64,000 nucleotides of DNA from Sipunculus nudus. Lineage: Eukaryota; Annelida; Sipuncula; Golfingiida; Sipunculidae. The stretch spans positions 62,803,389 through 62,867,388 of the forward strand of contig CM049315.1 of the NCBI GenBank assembly GCA_026874595.1. The letters run 5' to 3'. The notes under the pieces were generated by a model. That model searched no databases. It was not told where the DNA came from and worked only from the letters and a program-made list of their open reading frames with translations. This document shows, one piece after another, positions 61,811 to 64,000 of this stretch; position 1 is the first letter of the stretch; each line of letters opens with the position of its first letter. Made by a program: the position numbers and the translations under genes.

Positions 61811-64000
61811 AAATCAGCTCGGCTTTTGCGTAATACAAGATCGTGTTTTGTGCAAAGATGACCGATTTAAACTGCGAAAGAAGCGTTTTTAGAAGCTTCA
61901 TCAGGCCATTAAGAACCAGTTAGCAACGTCGTTTTTGCTTAAATCAGCTCGGTTTTTTTTTGCGTAATTCAAAATCGTCTGTGGTGCAAAGATGACCGAT
62001 TTAAACTGCAAAAGAAGAGTTTAAGAAGCTTCAATAGGCCACTTAAAACCAGTTACAAAGATCTTTTTTGTCGAAATCGACTCGGTTTTTCCGTTATAAT
62101 AGATCATGATCCGTGCAAAAATGGCCAGTTTAAAATGCGAAAGAAGCGTTTCAGAAATTTTATTAGGCGACTTAAAACCCGTTACAATCGTCGTTTTCGT
62201 CGCAATCAGCTCGGTTTTCGCGTACTACAAGATCGTGTGTTGTGCAAAGATGGCCGTTTTAATTGGAAATGAAGCGTTTTAATAGCTTCATCAGGCCATT
62301 TAAAACAAGTTACAAACGTCGTTTTTGCCGAAATCAGCTCGGTTTTCGCTTTATACAAGATCGTGTCTTGTGCAATGATCACCGATTTAAACTGTGAAAG
62401 AAGCGTTTTAGAAGCTTCATCAGGCCATTAAAAACCAGTTAGAAACGTCTTTTACGCCGATATCAGCTTTTTTTTCGTAATACAAGATCGTGATTTGTGC
62501 AGAAACGGCTGATTTAAACTGCGATAGAAGCGTTTTAATAGCTTTATTAGGCCATTTAGAAATTGATTAAAACGTCGCTCTTGCTGAAATCAGATCGGTT
62601 TTCGCGTAATACAACATCGTGTTGTGCAAAATAGAAGATTAAAATTGCAAAAGAAGCAATTCAGAAGCTCCATTAGGCCATTTAGAACCGGGTACAAACA
62701 TCGATCTCGCCGAAATCAGCTAGGTTTTTGGCTATTTCAGGAACGTGTGTTGTGCAAAAATTACAGATTTCAATTGCAAAAGAAGCAATTCAGAAGCTTC
62801 ATTAGGCCGTTTAGAATCAGATACAAAAGTCTTTTACGACGAAATCAGCTCGGTTTTTTCGTAATACAAGATCGTGTTGTGCAAAATAGAAGATTAAAAT
62901 TGCAAAAGAAGCAATTCAGAAGCTCCATTAGGCCATTTAGAACCGGGTACAAACATCGATCTCGCCGAAATCAGATAGGTTTTTGCCTAATTCAGGAACG
63001 TGTGTTGTGCAAAAATTACAGATTTAAATTGCAAAAGAAGCAATTCAGAAGCTCCATTAGGCCATTGAGAACCGGGTACAAACATCGATCTCGCCGAAAT
63101 CAGCTAGGTTTTTGGCTAATTCAGGAACGTGTGTTGTGCAAAAATTACAGATTTCAATTGCAAAAGAAGCAATTCAGAAGCTTCATTAGGCCGTTTAGAA
63201 TCAGATACAAACGTCTTTTACGACGAAATCAGCTCGGTTTTTTCCTAATACAAGATCGTGATTTGTGCAGAAACGACTAATATAAACTGCGATAGAAGCA
63301 TTTAAATAGCTTCATTAGGCCATTTAGAAATTGTTAAAAACGTCGCTTTTGCTGAAATCAGATCGGTTTTCGCGTAGTACAAGATCGTGTTGTGCAAAAT
63401 AGAAGATTAAAATTGCAAAAGAAGCAATTCAGAAGCTCCATTAGGCCATTTAGAACCGGGTACAAACATCGATCTCGCCGAAATCAGCTAGGTTTTTGCG
63501 TAATGCAAGATCGTGTTTGTGCAAATATTGCAGATTTAAATTGCAAAAGAATCAATTCAGGAGCTTTATTAGGCCATTTAGAACCAGATACCAACGTCTT
63601 TTCCGCCGAAATCAGCTCGATTTTTTGCGTAATACAAAATCGTGTGTTGTGCAAAGATGACCGATTTAAACTGCTTAAGAAGCGTTTTAGAAGCTTCATC
63701 AGGCCATTAAGAACCAGTTAGAAACGTCTTTTACGCCGAAATCAGCTCGTTTTTTTCGTAATACAAGATCGTGATTTGTGCAGAAACGGCTGATTTAAAC
63801 TGCGATAGAAGCGTTTTAATAGCTTCATTAGGCCATTTAGAAATTGGTAAAAACGTCGCTCTTGCTGAAATCAGATCGGTTTTTGCGTAATACAAGATCG
63901 TGTTTTGTGCAAAGATGACCGATTTAAACTGCGAAAGAAGCGTTTTAGAAGCTTCATCAGGCCATTTAGAACCAGTTAGCAACGTCGTTTTTGCTGAAAT
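61811..64000 (+). repeat. Right-edge mosaic of the array
   Basis: It contains subtype L and G forms with private changes (TTTTTTGTCGAAATCGAC, TTTTTCCGTTATAATAG) shared with about 51490-51560. A trimer chain at 62624-63480 follows, in which one Y monomer is missing between 62630 and 62880. An M-to-N hybrid at about 63490 leads into sequence like 60800-61290. The array continues past the window edge. Confidence 0.8.

Larger units (their letters stand above)
1..64000. repeat. Satellite DNA array, ~129-bp monomer, about 500 copies
   Basis: The anchor GAAATCAG (with variants AAAATCAG and GCAATCAG) recurs at 108, 237, 366, 495, 624, 752, 880 and so on across the window, spaced 129 bp in the commonest case. 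Spacings of 111, 125-126, 128, 130 and up to 133 bp belong to particular subtypes. All copies point the same way. A second conserved box, AAGCTTCATNAGGCCATT, lies about 85 bp downstream of the anchor. No unique sequence interrupts the array, and both window edges fall inside monomers, so the array is longer than 64 kb. Satellites of this kind are typical of eukaryotic heterochromatin and centromeres; location and function here are inference. I do not recognise the family. Confidence 0.97.

Noticed and set aside
62624-63280. A 218-codon open frame, the longest seen, and similar frames at 51356-51988, 10423-11010 and 23764-24351, as protein-coding genes.
   Set aside because: They are the satellite read in one frame, with a 43-residue period. 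Other frames and the opposite strand are equally open nearby, starts are mostly GTG or TTG, and copies are broken by one-base indels with no sign of frame preservation.
1-64000. A CRISPR array or other repeat-spacer system.
   Set aside because: The period is about 129 bp and the whole monomer is repeated. There are no short identical repeats separated by unique spacers and no cas genes.
1-64000. Transposons or insertion sequences inside the array.
   Set aside because: Anchor spacing stays within about 111-133 bp through the stretches counted, no terminal repeats or transposase-like frames are seen, and no foreign block was found.

Overview
The whole window is one uninterrupted array of satellite DNA. 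A monomer of about 129 bp is repeated head to tail, always in the same orientation, roughly 500 times from the first base to the last. No single-copy DNA, gene, RNA gene, transposon, CRISPR array or other insertion is visible. Such an array points to a eukaryotic chromosome, most likely a centromeric, pericentromeric or other heterochromatic block. I do not recognise the satellite family and cannot name the species. The sequence is about 40% GC and keeps about eight CpG per monomer, which gives no sign of the CpG decay expected in heavily methylated DNA; an invertebrate is a weak inference.

Monomers share two near-invariant boxes: GAAATCAG (used here as monomer start) and a segment around AAGCTTCATNAGGCCATT. 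The rest falls into recognisable subtypes with private variants and characteristic lengths: mostly 129 or 130 bp, with 111, 125-126 and 128 bp forms, and up to 133 bp where a poly-T tract grows. Subtypes follow one another in fixed orders, so the array has a higher-order repeat (HOR) structure. Units found by matching subtype order and spacing are: a 384-bp trimer; an 8-mer of 1029 bp; a 14-mer of 1805 bp; a 16-mer of 2041 bp; a 19-mer of about 2454 bp; a 20-mer of 2583 bp; and a 28-mer of 3590 bp.

Layout. 1-1380 is part of the 16-mer. 1381-5190 is a mosaic of trimers and segments duplicated at 2299 bp. 5190 to about 10100 is a 19-mer tandem duplication. 10127-13716 is the 28-mer, followed by a 17-mer variant (13717-15902) and two 16-mers (15903-19985). 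19986-23467 is a mosaic. The 28-mer and a 16-mer recur at 23468-29098. 29099-31804 repeats 19986 onward at first. 31805-33480 is a 13-mer derivative of the 14-mer, followed by a shortened 25-mer version of the 28-mer (33481-36684). A mosaic leads to two 14-mers (39264-42873), then a partial 28-mer to about 44840. From about 44840 to 52860 and from about 55850 to the end, order is less regular, with more private variants, longer poly-T tracts and local 2-mer, 8-mer and 20-mer duplications. Between them, 52860-54950 copies 13540-15630.

Open frames of 60-218 codons occur on both strands only because 129 is a multiple of three. None looks like a gene. What is worth a second look is the record of how the array evolved: nested duplications, chimeric monomers marking crossover points, and shared deletions that order some of the events.
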